From Sphingomonas elodea ATCC 31461 (GTDB taxonomy: Bacteria > Pseudomonadota > Alphaproteobacteria > Sphingomonadales > Sphingomonadaceae): DNA of 41,482 bases. The stretch covers positions 1 to 41,482 of the forward strand of contig NZ_AGFU01000051.1 of NCBI RefSeq assembly GCF_000226955.1, written 5' to 3'. The translations under genes were made by a program, and so were the position numbers. Under the pieces are notes generated by a model. It had not been told where the DNA came from. It saw only the letters and a list, made by a program, of their open reading frames with translations, and made no database searches. Position 1 is the first letter of the stretch, and each line of letters begins with the position of its first letter. This document shows positions 1 through 8,497 of the stretch, piece by piece.

Positions 1-3000
1 TCCGCACCGAAGGCGCCTGCCGTCGGGACATAGGTCGCCGTCGTACCGGCGATGGTCACCGCCCCCTTGGTCGGCGCGGTGCCGATCGCAAGCGTGGTGA
101 ACACGCCGCTCGGCGCCAGCGGTATCGCCTGGCCGGTGCTGCCATAGGCGACATCCGCGCTGGCATTCGCCGCCGTCGGCGCCGCCGGCGTGCTGACGGT
201 GAGCGTCACGGTGCCCGGTGCCGAGGTGCCGCCGGGGCCGGTCGCGGTGTAGGTGAAGCTGTCGCTGCCGAAATAGCCGCTCGCCGGCGTATAGGTGACG
301 ACATCGCCTGCCACGCTCGCCGAGCCATGGGCAGGTGCCGTTGCGATGGCAATGGCAGTGTGCCCGCCGCCGCCGATGCTGGCGGCAAGGTCGATCGCGG
401 TGCCGGTGCTCGCAAAGGGGACGACGACGCCCGAGCGGCCGCCTGCCACCGGTGCCGCCGCCACCGTGATTGTCTGGGTGATCGCCGTCGCCGCATTGTA
501 GTTGGCATCGCCCGCCTGCGACGCCACCACGGTGCACGTGCCCGCGCCCGTGAAGCTCACCGTGCTGCCGCTGATCGTGCAGACGCCGGCACTTGCCGCG
601 TCGATCGCAAAGCTCGGGGTGAGCCCGACCGACGAGGTCGCCGTGACCGCATAGCCGACGCCGCCGACCGGCGCCGGGACCGGCGGCGAGGAGGTGAAGC
701 TCAGGCTCTGGTCGCCCTTGGCGATGCTGCCGCTGACCACGCTGGTCGTCGCCGTGGCCGCCGGGCTGGCGCTGTCGGTGACGGTGATCGCGTAGTTGTA
801 GCTGCCGATCGCGGTCGGGGTGCCGCTGACCACGCCGGTGGCGGTGTCGAGGATGAGCCCCGCCGGCAGCGTGCCGGAGGTGACCGCGAAGCTGTAGGGC
901 GCCACGCCGCCGGTCGCCGTGCTGGTCTGGCTGAAGGTCGCCCCGACCTTCGCCGTGGCGGGCGATCCGCCGCTGATGGTCAGCGTCGGGGGCCGCACGG
1001 TGAAGCTGCGCGTCACGGCCGGCGCGGCGTTCCAGCTGGCATCGCCGCCCTGGTCGGCCACGATCGTGCACAGGCCCTGGGCCGCCAGCGTCACGCTGGT
1101 GCCGGAGACGGTGCAGATCGTGCCCGTGCTGCTGGTGAAGCTGACCGGCAGCCCGGACCCCGCCGTCGCATTGAGCGTCACCGGCGATGCGGTGATCGCC
1201 ACGTCCGGCAGCGCGGAGAAGATGATGGTCTGGCTGCCGCGCCCGACGGCGAAGCTCTGCTGGACCTGGGGCGCGGCGGTATAGTCGGTATTGCCGGCCT
1301 GGTTGGCGTTGACCCGGCAGCTGCCCACGCCGGTGAAGCTCACCGCCCCGCCCGAGATGGCGCACACCGCGCTGCTCGACGGGTCGATGGTGAAGGCTAC
1401 GGCCAGGCCCGAGGTCGCGGTCGCGGCCGGGGTGTAGCTCGCGCCGCCCGCCACCGCGGCGCTCGGCGCCGTCGAGGTGAAGCTGATCGACTGCGTGCCT
1501 TGCGCCACGGCGAAGCTCTGTTGCACCTGCGGCGCCGGATCATAGCTGCCGTTGCCCGCCTGATTGGCGTTGATCGTGCAGGTGCCGACGCCAAGGAAGC
1601 TGACCGTGCTGCCCGAGATCGAACACACGCCGCTGCTGGCCGAGTCGATGGTCAACGCAACCGTGAGGCCCGAGCTGGATCCCGCCGTCACCGTATAGGT
1701 CGTGCCGCCCACCCGCGCCGATCCCGGTGCGGTGGAGGTGAAGGCGACGATCTGGCCGCGGTCGGAATTGACGGCCAGACGCACGATCTTGCTGCTGGCC
1801 TGCCCGATCGAATCGGTCACCGTGATCGTGAAGTCCGTCGCGGCGAGGACGCTGGTCGGCGTGCCGTTCAACCCGCCATTGGACGTGTCGAACGTCACCC
1901 CCGTCGGCAACGTGCCGCCACTGATCGCATAGGCGAGCGGGGCCTTGCCGCCGGATGCGGTGACCGGGCGGGTCGCGCTGAAGCTGGTGGTGTTCATCGT
2001 GGCGGTGATCGAGGTGGACACCTGCGTGACCGCAAGTTCGCTGTAGGCGGTGAACGACCGGGTGCTCGAATCGACGGAGGTGTTGCCGGCCGCGTCCGTC
2101 GCGCGCGCCTTGATGGTATGGGCAGCCGCGCTGAGCGCGGTCAGCGTGTAGGTCCAGTTGCCGCTGCCATCCGCGGTGGTCGTGCCATCGGCGCTGCCGT
2201 CCAGATAGACCGTGATCGTCGCATTGGCTTCGCTGGTTCCGCTGGTCGCACGGTTGGTGACGACGCGCTCCGAAGCATTGGCCGGAGTCGTAACGATCGG
2301 CGCGCTCGGCGCGGTCGTGTCCACCGTCCAGCTGTAGCTGGCGGCTGCGCTCGTACCACCGCCGCTGGTGGCACGGACCTGGAAGCTGTGGCTGCCGTCG
2401 GACAGTCCCGTATAGGTTCTGGGGCTGGTGCAGCTGGTGAAGGCTCCGCCGTCGATCGAGCATTCGCCCGTGCCGCTCGCCAGGCTGAACTGGAAGGTCG
2501 CGCTCGTGCTGTTGGTGAGCGTCGCAGGCGTCGAGGTCAGCGTCGGTGTCGTCGGGGGCACCGCATAGGTGAACTGGTTCGACGCGCCCGTGGAACTGGT
2601 GCCGCTGGGGGTCGTGACGGTCACGTTCACCGTGCCCGCGCTCGCCGCCGGAGACGTCGCGGTGATCTGGGTCGCGCTGTCCACGGTGAAGCCGGCCGCG
2701 GCCGTGCCGCCGAAGCTGACGCCGGTCGCGCCGGCAAGCCCCGTGCCGGTGATCACCACCGTCGTCCCGCCGCCGGTCGGACCCGTGGTCGGCGAGAGAC
2801 CGGTGACGCTGGGCACCGTGACGAGATTGTTGGTCAGGCTGAAGGTGGCGAATACGGATCCCGCCGTGGCGTTCACCGAATATGCACCGCCGCTGCCGTT
2901 GGCGGTGAAGCTGCCGGCGTTTGCGATCCCTGAACCGTCGGTCGTGACGGTGATGCTGTTGCTGCCGTTCGAGAAGGTGCCGCTGGCGCCGGATGCCGGT

Positions 3001-4082
3001 GCGGTGAAGGTGACCGAGGTGTTCGGTATCACCGCGTTCGAGCCGTCGCGCACCGTGACGCTCAGCGGGGTGGCGAACACCGTGTTCGTCGAGGCCGTCT
3101 GGTTGGCACCGGTCGCGATCGCCACCGAGGCGGGTATCTGCACCACCGCGATGGAGGTCGGATCGCTTGCGGATGCGGAACTTCCGGCATTGCCGCCCGA
3201 CAGCGTGACGCTGGGCGTCAGGCTCGTCGCGGCGTTGCTCGCGATGTTGAGCCGCAGGGTGAGCGGATTACCGCTGGCGCCGTTGGCGATCGTGTTGGTG
3301 TACAGGCAGCGGGTGGACGTGCAGCTCCAGCCCGAGCCCGAGCCGGAATTGTAGCTGAGGCCCGATGGCAGGCTGAAGGTGAGCGTGACGTTGGTGCCGG
3401 TGTTCGCACCGCTGGCGCTGGGCGTGATGGTATAGTCGACCGTCCCGCCCTGCTGCGGCGTGCCCGAGTGCGTCATCGTGACGCCGAGCGAAAGGTTCGA
3501 ATCGATGTAGGGCGTACAGGTGACGGTGACGTCGGTCAGGCTGTTCGAGGTCGAGCCGAGATGATCGACCGTCATGCCGACGCCCTGCAGGCCGCTCGGC
3601 ACATTGTAATAGCCGGTAAAGGTGCCGGTGCCGGTCGGGTCCGGCGTGACCCGCGCCCCCGCGGGGAGGCCGACATAGCTGTTGTTCACCCGGAAGCGGA
3701 TGCGCATGCCGGCGCTGCCGCTATACTGGCTGACCACGGCCGTGAAGTCGAGCCTGTCGCCGGGCGTGAAGGGGTTGATGCCGGGGACCATGTTGGTGGA
3801 AATGTTATCGCTGTAGCCAGCTGCCGCAGCGATCACGGAAAGCGCCGCGGTACTAGTCGCGGTTCGCGAGGTCGTTTCCGACTGGCGCGGATCCCCGGCG
3901 ACAAACCTGGCGGTGAAGTTGATCGATCCATCGTTGACCGATTGGCAACCCAGGCTCTGCGCCTGCGCCGCCCCAGGCGCGAACAGCGCGGTTCCCAGGG
4001 CCGCTGCGAGAACCACACCCCCCAGGCGCCCCGCCTTCGCAAGCAGCGAGACGTGCGTGTCCGACCGTACGTAACCCTTCAT
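1..4082 (-). CDS. Giant Ig-like repeat surface/secreted protein, C-terminus beyond the left edge
   Basis: At least 1360 codons are open on the minus strand, and the frame is still open at base 1. The start is ATG at 4082, preceded by a GAGGGGGC ribosome site. Residues 1-42 form a signal peptide (hydrophobic VVLAAALGTALFAPGAAQAQ, cleavage after AQA). Domains then seen in order are: an N-terminal domain of about 130 residues; a DUF11-like stretch; an invasin/Big-1-like domain; an IPT/TIG domain (GLSPTTGPTGGGTTVVITG) near base 2780; a Big-type domain near 2100-2300; a putative-Ig domain; and several similar modules of about 80 residues carrying the signatures VCxISG and GTCTINANQAGN. A cadherin-like/VCBS module (DSFTYTATGPGG) lies near base 250. 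The protein is presumably exported and adhesive or structural. It is divergent from a tail-collar gene. No catalytic motif was seen, and the anchoring domain is outside the window. Confidence 0.88.
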   Translation of the reverse strand, partial: MKGYVRSDTHVSLLAKAGRLGGVVLAAALGTALFAPGAAQAQSLGCQSVNDGSINFTARFVAGDPRQSETTSRTATSTAALSVIAAAAGYSDNISTNMVPGINPFTPGDRLDFTAVVSQYSGSAGMRIRFRVNNSYVGLPAGARVTPDPTGTGTFTGYYNVPSGLQGVGMTVDHLGSTSNSLTDVTVTCTPYIDSNLSLGVTMTHSGTPQQGGTVDYTITPSASGANTGTNVTLTFSLPSGLSYNSGSGSGWSCTSTRCLYTNTIANGASGNPLTLRLNIASNAATSLTPSVTLSGGNAGSSASASDPTSIAVVQIPASVAIATGANQTASTNTVFATPLSVTVRDGSNAVIPNTSVTFTAPASGASGTFSNGSNSITVTTDGSGIANAGSFTANGSGGAYSVNATAGSVFATFSLTNNLVTVPSVTGLSPTTGPTGGGTTVVITGTGLAGATGVSFGGTAAAGFTVDSATQITATSPAASAGTVNVTVTTPSGTSSTGASNQFTYAVPPTTPTLTSTPATLTNSTSATFQFSLASGTGECSIDGGAFTSCTSPRTYTGLSDGSHSFQVRATSGGGTSAAASYSWTVDTTAPSAPIVTTPANASERVVTNRATSGTSEANATITVYLDGSADGTTTADGSGNWTYTLTALSAAAHTIKARATDAAGNTSVDSSTRSFTAYSELAVTQVSTSITATMNTTSFSATRPVTASGGKAPLAYAISGGTLPTGVTFDTSNGGLNGTPTSVLAATDFTITVTDSIGQASSKIVRLAVNSDRGQIVAFTSTAPGSARVGGTTYTVTAGSSSGLTVALTIDSASSGVCSISGSTVSFLGVGTCTINANQAGNGSYDPAPQVQQSFAVAQGTQSISFTSTAPSAAVAGGASYTPAATATSGLAVAFTIDPSSSAVCAISGGAVSFTGVGSCRVNANQAGNTDYTAAPQVQQSFAVGRGSQTIIFSALPDVAITASPVTLNATAGSGLPVSFTSSTGTICTVSGTSVTLAAQGLCTIVADQGGDASWNAAPAVTRSFTVRPPTLTISGGSPATAKVGATFSQTSTATGGVAPYSFAVTSGTLPAGLILDTATGVVSGTPTAIGSYNYAITVTDSASPAATATTSVVSGSIAKGDQSLSFTSSPPVPAPVGGVGYAVTATSSVGLTPSFAIDAASAGVCTISGSTVSFTGAGTCTVVASQAGDANYNAATAITQTITVAAAPVAGGRSGVVVPFASTGTAIDLAASIGGGGHTAIAIATAPAHGSASVAGDVVTYTPASGYFGSDSFTYTATGPGGTSAPGTVTLTVSTPAAPTAANASADVAYGSTGQAIPLAPSGVFTTLAIGTAPTKGAVTIAGTTATYVPTAGAFGA

Positions 4083-4406
4083 GAAGCCCCCTCACGGCCA
4101 CGTCCATTTGGACTGACCATGTTCGCCAAACGACTGCATCAACATCAAATTTTGATTATTATTATAGTCGCGACTCGGGATTGGCTTCGCCATCTCCTCC
4201 ATAATTTCTATTTCAATCGAAACATTGATGCAACCGGACGCAATGTTGCACCGCGAAGTAGCCTCCAGAGTGGATATGTTAATATTTTTTCAACACCCGC
4301 ACCGGCTGCTGCAACACAACGAGCAATTTTCTACTTTGGCAGAGCGCCACAAACGTCTATCGCTTCCCTGCTTACGCACAACACCTTGGACGACAGGAGG
4401 GGAAAC
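4083..4406. promoter_or_regulatory. AT-rich divergent intergenic region
   Basis: This 324-base gap between the divergent Ig-repeat and tail-collar genes is far more AT-rich than its surroundings, so it probably holds both promoters. It contains several short inverted repeats: ATCAAA-T-TTTGAT near 4144-4156, AACATTG/CAATGTT near 4221-4247, and the palindrome GTCGCGAC near 4168. I could not place a convincing -35/-10 pair. No gene was found in it. Confidence 0.4.
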
Positions 4407-5042
4407 ATGGATCCGTTCATCGGGCAGATCATGCAGGTTGGCTTCCGCTACGCACCGGTCAACTGGCTCAACTGCAACGGCACCGTCATGCAGATAAACC
4501 AGAACCAAGCGCTGTTTGCGCTTCTGGGGAATTCGTTCGGCGGCAATGGAACCAGCAATTACGCCCTGCCGGATGCGCGCGGTCGCGTATTGATGGGCGC
4601 GGGCGCCGGCCCGGGGCTGACGCCGCGCAACGTCGGCGCAGCGGGCGGCGTCGAGCAACAATCGCTCACGCTTGCGCAGCTGCCGATGCACAACCATACC
4701 GCGTCCTTCACGGCGACAAGCGCGCCGACCTTTACGGGCAGGCTGACGGCGATCAGCGGCGTCGCCTATGCGGACGAGGTGAAGGAGCCCCAGGCGGGCG
4801 CCTATCTGGGCACCGTGCAGGAGCCCGACACGACCCCGACCATCTACGTCCCCGCCGACAAGGCCGCGCAGCCGGGCGCACAGCCGGTGCCGTTAGCGGG
4901 CGTGAGCGGCAGCATCAGCGGCGTGCAGGGCACGGTCACGGTCAACCCTGCCGGCACCTCGCAGCCGGTCCCCGTCCTGCAGCCCTTCGTCGCGGTGACG
5001 ACCATCATCGCCGCCGTCGGGGTCTGGCCCGAACAACCCTGA
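4407..5042 (+). CDS. Phage tail-collar domain protein (MdpB-like)
   Basis: A 211-residue protein of the microcystin-dependent-protein/tail-collar type. The start ATG at 4407 follows AGGAGGGGAAAC, a strong ribosome site. The N-terminus MDPFIGQIMQVGFRYAPVNW, then QNQALFALLGNSFGGNG and YALPDARGRVLMGAG, are the family signature. It continues to LTLAQLPMHNHTASF, where the collar His motif lies, and the C-terminal 90 residues are low complexity. No signal peptide is visible. Members of this family outside prophages often occur in small clusters beside DUF6916-like and acetyltransferase genes, as here. No capsid, tail-tube or lysis genes surround it, so a prophage is unlikely. The exact role is unknown. 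Confidence 0.85.
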   Translation: MDPFIGQIMQVGFRYAPVNWLNCNGTVMQINQNQALFALLGNSFGGNGTSNYALPDARGRVLMGAGAGPGLTPRNVGAAGGVEQQSLTLAQLPMHNHTASFTATSAPTFTGRLTAISGVAYADEVKEPQAGAYLGTVQEPDTTPTIYVPADKAAQPGAQPVPLAGVSGSISGVQGTVTVNPAGTSQPVPVLQPFVAVTTIIAAVGVWPEQP

Positions 5043-5068
5043 CCTTCGCCAGGTCTGTGGCGACGCGC

Positions 5069-5092
5069 GGGAGATGCCGGCCGGCATCTCCC
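5069..5092. terminator. Perfect 24-bp palindrome between convergent genes
   Basis: The arms GGGAGATGCCGG and CCGGCATCTCCC are exact reverse complements with no spacer. The palindrome lies in the 58-base gap between the convergent tail-collar and DUF6916-like genes. It would form a very stable hairpin in either transcript and probably acts as a bidirectional terminator. No T-run follows on either side. Confidence 0.6.
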
Positions 5093-5100
5093 TTCGCCGC

Positions 5101-5394
5101 TCAGGCAAACAGTGCCTGGTAGCGCCGCACCTCGCCTTTCGGCAGGATCTGGGACAGATGGATGCGGTACGGGCCACCGCGGCCGCAATCGCATTCATAG
5201 TTATCGTCCATGAGGATGACGTGCCACGGCGCTTCGAAGGTCAGTTCGAACGGCTCCCGAAAGTCCGCCCCGATGATCGGCTGCAGTCTGCGAAGCCGCG
5301 CCAGCACGATCTCGACCGGACGCGGCGCAGTATTGATCCGCACCTTTCTGCCGACCCACGGTTCGAAATCCTCCGGCGTCATCAACCGTATCAC
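5101..5394 (-). CDS. DUF6916-like small protein
   Basis: A 97-residue cytoplasmic-looking protein. The start is GTG at 5394, chosen because GGGAGG lies 6 bases upstream; an in-frame ATG at 5382 is the alternative. The pattern of an N-terminal TPEDFEPWVGRKVRI, a central REPFELTFEAPWHVIL and a C-terminal YQALFA resembles the DUF6916 family, which is commonly encoded beside tail-collar/MdpB proteins. It contains a CDCGRGG sequence with two close cysteines, which could bind metal, although this is speculative. It converges on the tail-collar gene across a perfect palindrome. The family function is not known. Confidence 0.7.
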   Translation of the reverse strand: MIRLMTPEDFEPWVGRKVRINTAPRPVEIVLARLRRLQPIIGADFREPFELTFEAPWHVILMDDNYECDCGRGGPYRIHLSQILPKGEVRRYQALFA

Positions 5395-5492
5395 CTAGCC
5401 CCTCCCATGCATTCACGCTTCTTCTGGCGCAGGATCGCGCAACGCGAAAGACCTGTTCTGCGTAATGCCCCGCCACCCGGCAGGCAGGACCG

Positions 5493-6023
5493 ATGACGGC
5501 GCCGCTCCCCCCCTTCCCGTCCGGCGTCCGGCTGCGCCCGGTCCGCCCGAGCGACGAGCCCTTCCTGCTGCGCCTGTACGGCACGCTGCGCGCACCCGAT
5601 CTCGCGGCACTGCCATGGGACGCGGCACAGAAGCGCGCCTTCATCGCCGAGCAGTTCCACCTTCAGCAGACGCACTACCGGCAGACCCGTCCGCACGCCG
5701 ACTATTGGCTGGTGGAGAAGGGCCCCGCCGCGCCGATCGGCCGACTTTCGCTCGACCGCAGCGACACGGCGTGGCGCATCCTGGAACTGCTGCTGCTGCC
5801 CCGGGCGCGCGGCAACGGGCTCGGCACTGCGCTGATCCACTGGGTTCAGGCAGCCGCCCGCGCCGCCGCCGCCGACGCGGTGACCCTGCATGTCGAGACC
5901 GGCAACCATCAGGCCCTGCGCCTCTATGCGCGGCTGGGCTTTGTCGACGCGCCCTCCGCGCATGCCACCCACCGTTTCCTGCGCTGGACGCCGGGGGAAG
6001 AGGCGCAAGGCCGCACCGGCTGA
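5493..6023 (+). CDS. GNAT family N-acetyltransferase
   Basis: A 176-residue acetyltransferase. The start ATG at 5493 has AGGCAGGA just upstream. The fold order fits GNAT: an N-terminal VRLRPVRPSDEPFLLRLYGT, beta strands around IGRLSLDRS, the acetyl-CoA pyrophosphate loop LLPRARGNGLGTALI near residues 103-117 (R-G-N-G-L-G), and the closing HVETGNHQALRLYARLGFVD near residues 133-152. The substrate is unknown. It starts about 100 bases from the divergent DUF6916-like gene and belongs by position to the tail-collar cluster, where GNAT neighbours are common. It is complete, with no sign of damage. Confidence 0.88.
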   Translation: MTAPLPPFPSGVRLRPVRPSDEPFLLRLYGTLRAPDLAALPWDAAQKRAFIAEQFHLQQTHYRQTRPHADYWLVEKGPAAPIGRLSLDRSDTAWRILELLLLPRARGNGLGTALIHWVQAAARAAAADAVTLHVETGNHQALRLYARLGFVDAPSAHATHRFLRWTPGEEAQGRTG

Positions 6024-6039
6024 GCCCCGCCGCGCCCGG

Positions 6040-7166
6040 TCAGTGCAGCAGGTTGGTGCGGGCGAGGTCGATCACCTCGCTGACGTCGCCGTTGAGCACC
6101 GCCTTCAGGGCCCACAGGCTGAAGCCCTTGGCCTGCGCCGCCTCGATGGCGGGCGGCATCACCAGTTCCTGGGTGGCGGTCACCACGTCGAGCAGCGCCG
6201 GGCCCGGATGCGCCAGCACCTCGGCGATCGCCGCTTCCAGATCGGCGGGATCCTCGACGCGGATCGCGTGCATGCCCATGGCGCGGGCAACCGCGGCGAA
6301 GTCCGGGTTCCGGAGGTCGACGCCGGTCTCCAGCAAACCTGCCGCCTTCATTTCCAGCGCAACGAAGCCCAGCGAGCCGTGATTGAACACGGCGACCTTC
6401 ACCGGCAGCTGCTCCTGCACCAGCGTGAGCAGGTCGCCCATCAGCATCGCCAGCCCGCCATCGCCGGACATGCTGATCACCTGCCGCCCGGGGTGCGAGG
6501 CCTGGGCGCCGATCGCCTGCGGCAGCGCGTTCGCCATCGATCCGTGCGCCAGCGATCCGATCATCCGCCGCTTGCCGTTCATCCGCAGATAGCGTGCCGC
6601 CCAGACGGTGCAGGTGCCGACATCGTAGGTGAACACCGCAGTGTCGCTCGCCGCCATGCTCAGCCGCTCGGCGAGCTGCTGGGGGTGGATGGGACGGCGG
6701 CCCGATGCGCCACTGGCGAGCTTGTCGAGCCCGGCGCGGGCCTTGCGATAGCGGGCGACGCTGGTTTCAAGGTGATCGCCGTCGCGATCCTCCGCAATTC
6801 GCGGAACAGCGCCTCGGGCTTGGTCTCCTGGAAATAGCCGCGGCCGATCTCGGCGGAAGGGATCTGCGCGGCGATCGCCAGCACCGGCACGCGGGTGCGG
6901 TGGCAATCGTACAGGCCGTTGATCAGGTGGAGATTGCCCGGCCCGCACGATCCGGCACACACCGCCAGCTCCCCGGTCAGCGCCGCCTCGGCGCCGGCGG
7001 CGAACGCGGCGACCTCCTCGTGGCGAACATGGACCCACGCCATGTCGTCCCGCGCCCGCAACGCATCGGTAATGCCGTTGAGACTGTCGCCGACAAGGCC
7101 GTAGATCCGGCGCACCCCCGCGGCGGCAAGAATGTCGGTCATCAACGCTGCTACGGTCTTGGTCAT
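6040..7166 (-). pseudogene. poxB: Pyruvate oxidase/ubiquinone-dependent pyruvate dehydrogenase, internally deleted and frameshifted
   Basis: The start ATG at 7166 has a strong GGAGGTGA site 5 bases upstream. The N-terminal ThDP-binding domain is clear ([15 protein letters not shown], then [19 protein letters not shown]) and runs to [13 protein letters not shown] near base 6800. The sequence then jumps directly to the C-terminal domain in another frame, starting near [17 protein letters not shown]. That part keeps the ThDP motif GDGGLAMLMGDLLT and the PoxB-like end KGFSLWALKAVLNGDVSEVI. Compared with the roughly 570-residue family, about 200 residues are missing, covering the central FAD-binding domain. 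The gene cannot make a working enzyme. The scar is near 6780-6800. The symbol refers to the family, not to a functional gene. Confidence 0.88.
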
Positions 7167-7336
7167 GCGGGTCACCTCCGGCCGGACAACCCGCAAGGTC
7201 GGAAGAAGATGCCGTTTGGGACAATCATCTGAAGGTATGCCCCGATTGCGCTCTGGTCAGCGGGAGCGGCGGGCAGTAGGGGAGCGGCCGCCAAGGGGCC
7301 GCGCCGCTGGCGTGTCCTTGCCATCGGGCTATAAGA

Positions 7337-8491
7337 TTGTACCACCGCCGACCTCACCGGGAGCGCCACGCCATTCGCCAGATTGCCGCCTTGCCCTACC
7401 GCACCCTCGGCACCGGTGCGGACGCGCTGACCCAGGTGCTGCTCGTGACGTCACGGGGCACAGGGCGCTGGGTGATTCCGAAGGGCAATCCCGGCCAGGG
7501 CCTGAGCGGCCATGCCGCCGCGACGCTGGAGGCCGAGGAGGAGGCGGGCCTGGTCGGCCTGATCTGCCCGACGCCGCTCGGCTCCTATCGCTACCGCAAG
7601 AAGCGCGCCAACGGCGCCTCGCTGATGGTCGATGTGGAGGTCTTCCCCTTCTCGGTCACGCGCGAGCTCGCGGCGTGGAAGGAACAGTCGGAGCGGCAAC
7701 GCCGCTGGTTCAGCCTGGCCGAGGCCGCCGAGGCCGTCGACGAGCCGGACCTGCGGGACCTGATTCGCTCCTTCGGCCCCGAGGAATTCCGAGCGGCGAC
7801 CCGCAGGGTGGGCGTGCTCGACACCGTAGTCCAGAAATCAAAGGTCAACCGAATGTTCGCGTGGTTCCAACGCCTCCTGCCCCGCCAGGGGAATTTCTTC
7901 GAGATGTTCGAGGCACATGCCGCCACCGTCGTGGCCGGCGCCGATGCGCTGGCGCGGCTGCTGCAGGACGGCGGCGCCGACCATATCCGCGAGGTGATCG
8001 AGCGCGAGCATGACGCCGACGAGATCACCCGCCAGGTGCTGCAGACGGTGCGCGTCACCTTCCTCACCCCCTTCGACCGCGGCGCGATCACCGCGCTGAT
8101 CGGTTCGATGGACGACGCGATCGACGAGATGCAGGCCACCGTCCGCGCCATCGACCTGTACGAGATCCAGGGCTTCGAGCGCGAGATGAAGGACATGGCC
8201 GGCATCGTCGTCGATGCCGCCCGCCTCACGCTGGAGGCGATGCCGCTGCTGCGCGACGTCGCCAGGAACGGCGCCCGCCTGCACGAACTGACCGAGCGCC
8301 TCGTCCGCATGGAAAGCCATGCCGACGACATCCACGCCGCCGGCCTGAAGCGCGCCTACAAGGAGCTTGGGCCGAGCGACCCGCTGAAGTTCGCCGTGCT
8401 GCGCGAGCTGTACAAGCATCTCGAGCGCATCGTCGACGCGTTCGAGGATGTCGCGAACGAGATCGACGGCATCGTCATCGATCACGCCTGA
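7337..8491 (+). CDS. Nudix hydrolase fused to DUF47 (PhoU-like Pit accessory) protein
   Basis: A single 384-codon frame. Residues 15-150 are a Nudix domain (WVIPKGNPGQG, then the Nudix box core LEAEEEAG at 64-71; the usual box Arg is Leu and the upstream Glu is also Leu). Residues 173-384 are a complete DUF47 protein beginning MFAWFQRLLP, rich in acidic helices. DUF47 proteins normally start here as separate genes of about 213 residues and act with Pit phosphate transporters. No stop separates the halves. The only early start is TTG at 7337, without a clear ribosome site. An internal ATG at 7853, with AAGG 8 bases upstream, could give a separate DUF47 protein. pit follows 6 bases downstream. 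The Nudix part might hydrolyse a phosphorylated signal, but this is inference. Confidence 0.8.
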   Translation: MYHRRPHRERHAIRQIAALPYRTLGTGADALTQVLLVTSRGTGRWVIPKGNPGQGLSGHAAATLEAEEEAGLVGLICPTPLGSYRYRKKRANGASLMVDVEVFPFSVTRELAAWKEQSERQRRWFSLAEAAEAVDEPDLRDLIRSFGPEEFRAATRRVGVLDTVVQKSKVNRMFAWFQRLLPRQGNFFEMFEAHAATVVAGADALARLLQDGGADHIREVIEREHDADEITRQVLQTVRVTFLTPFDRGAITALIGSMDDAIDEMQATVRAIDLYEIQGFEREMKDMAGIVVDAARLTLEAMPLLRDVARNGARLHELTERLVRMESHADDIHAAGLKRAYKELGPSDPLKFAVLRELYKHLERIVDAFEDVANEIDGIVIDHA

Positions 8492-8497
8492 TCCATC

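Noticed and set aside
327-2933. 868-codon plus-strand frame
   Set aside because: It lies opposite the Ig-repeat gene. Its product is an Arg/Gly/Ala-rich string with no domain, as expected from the antisense of GC-rich Ser/Thr/Gly codons. The minus-strand frame has a signal peptide and recognisable domains.
4407-5042. Prophage remnant
   Set aside because: The tail-collar gene has no phage neighbours, integrase or attachment-like repeats, and the family is common outside phages beside DUF6916-like genes.
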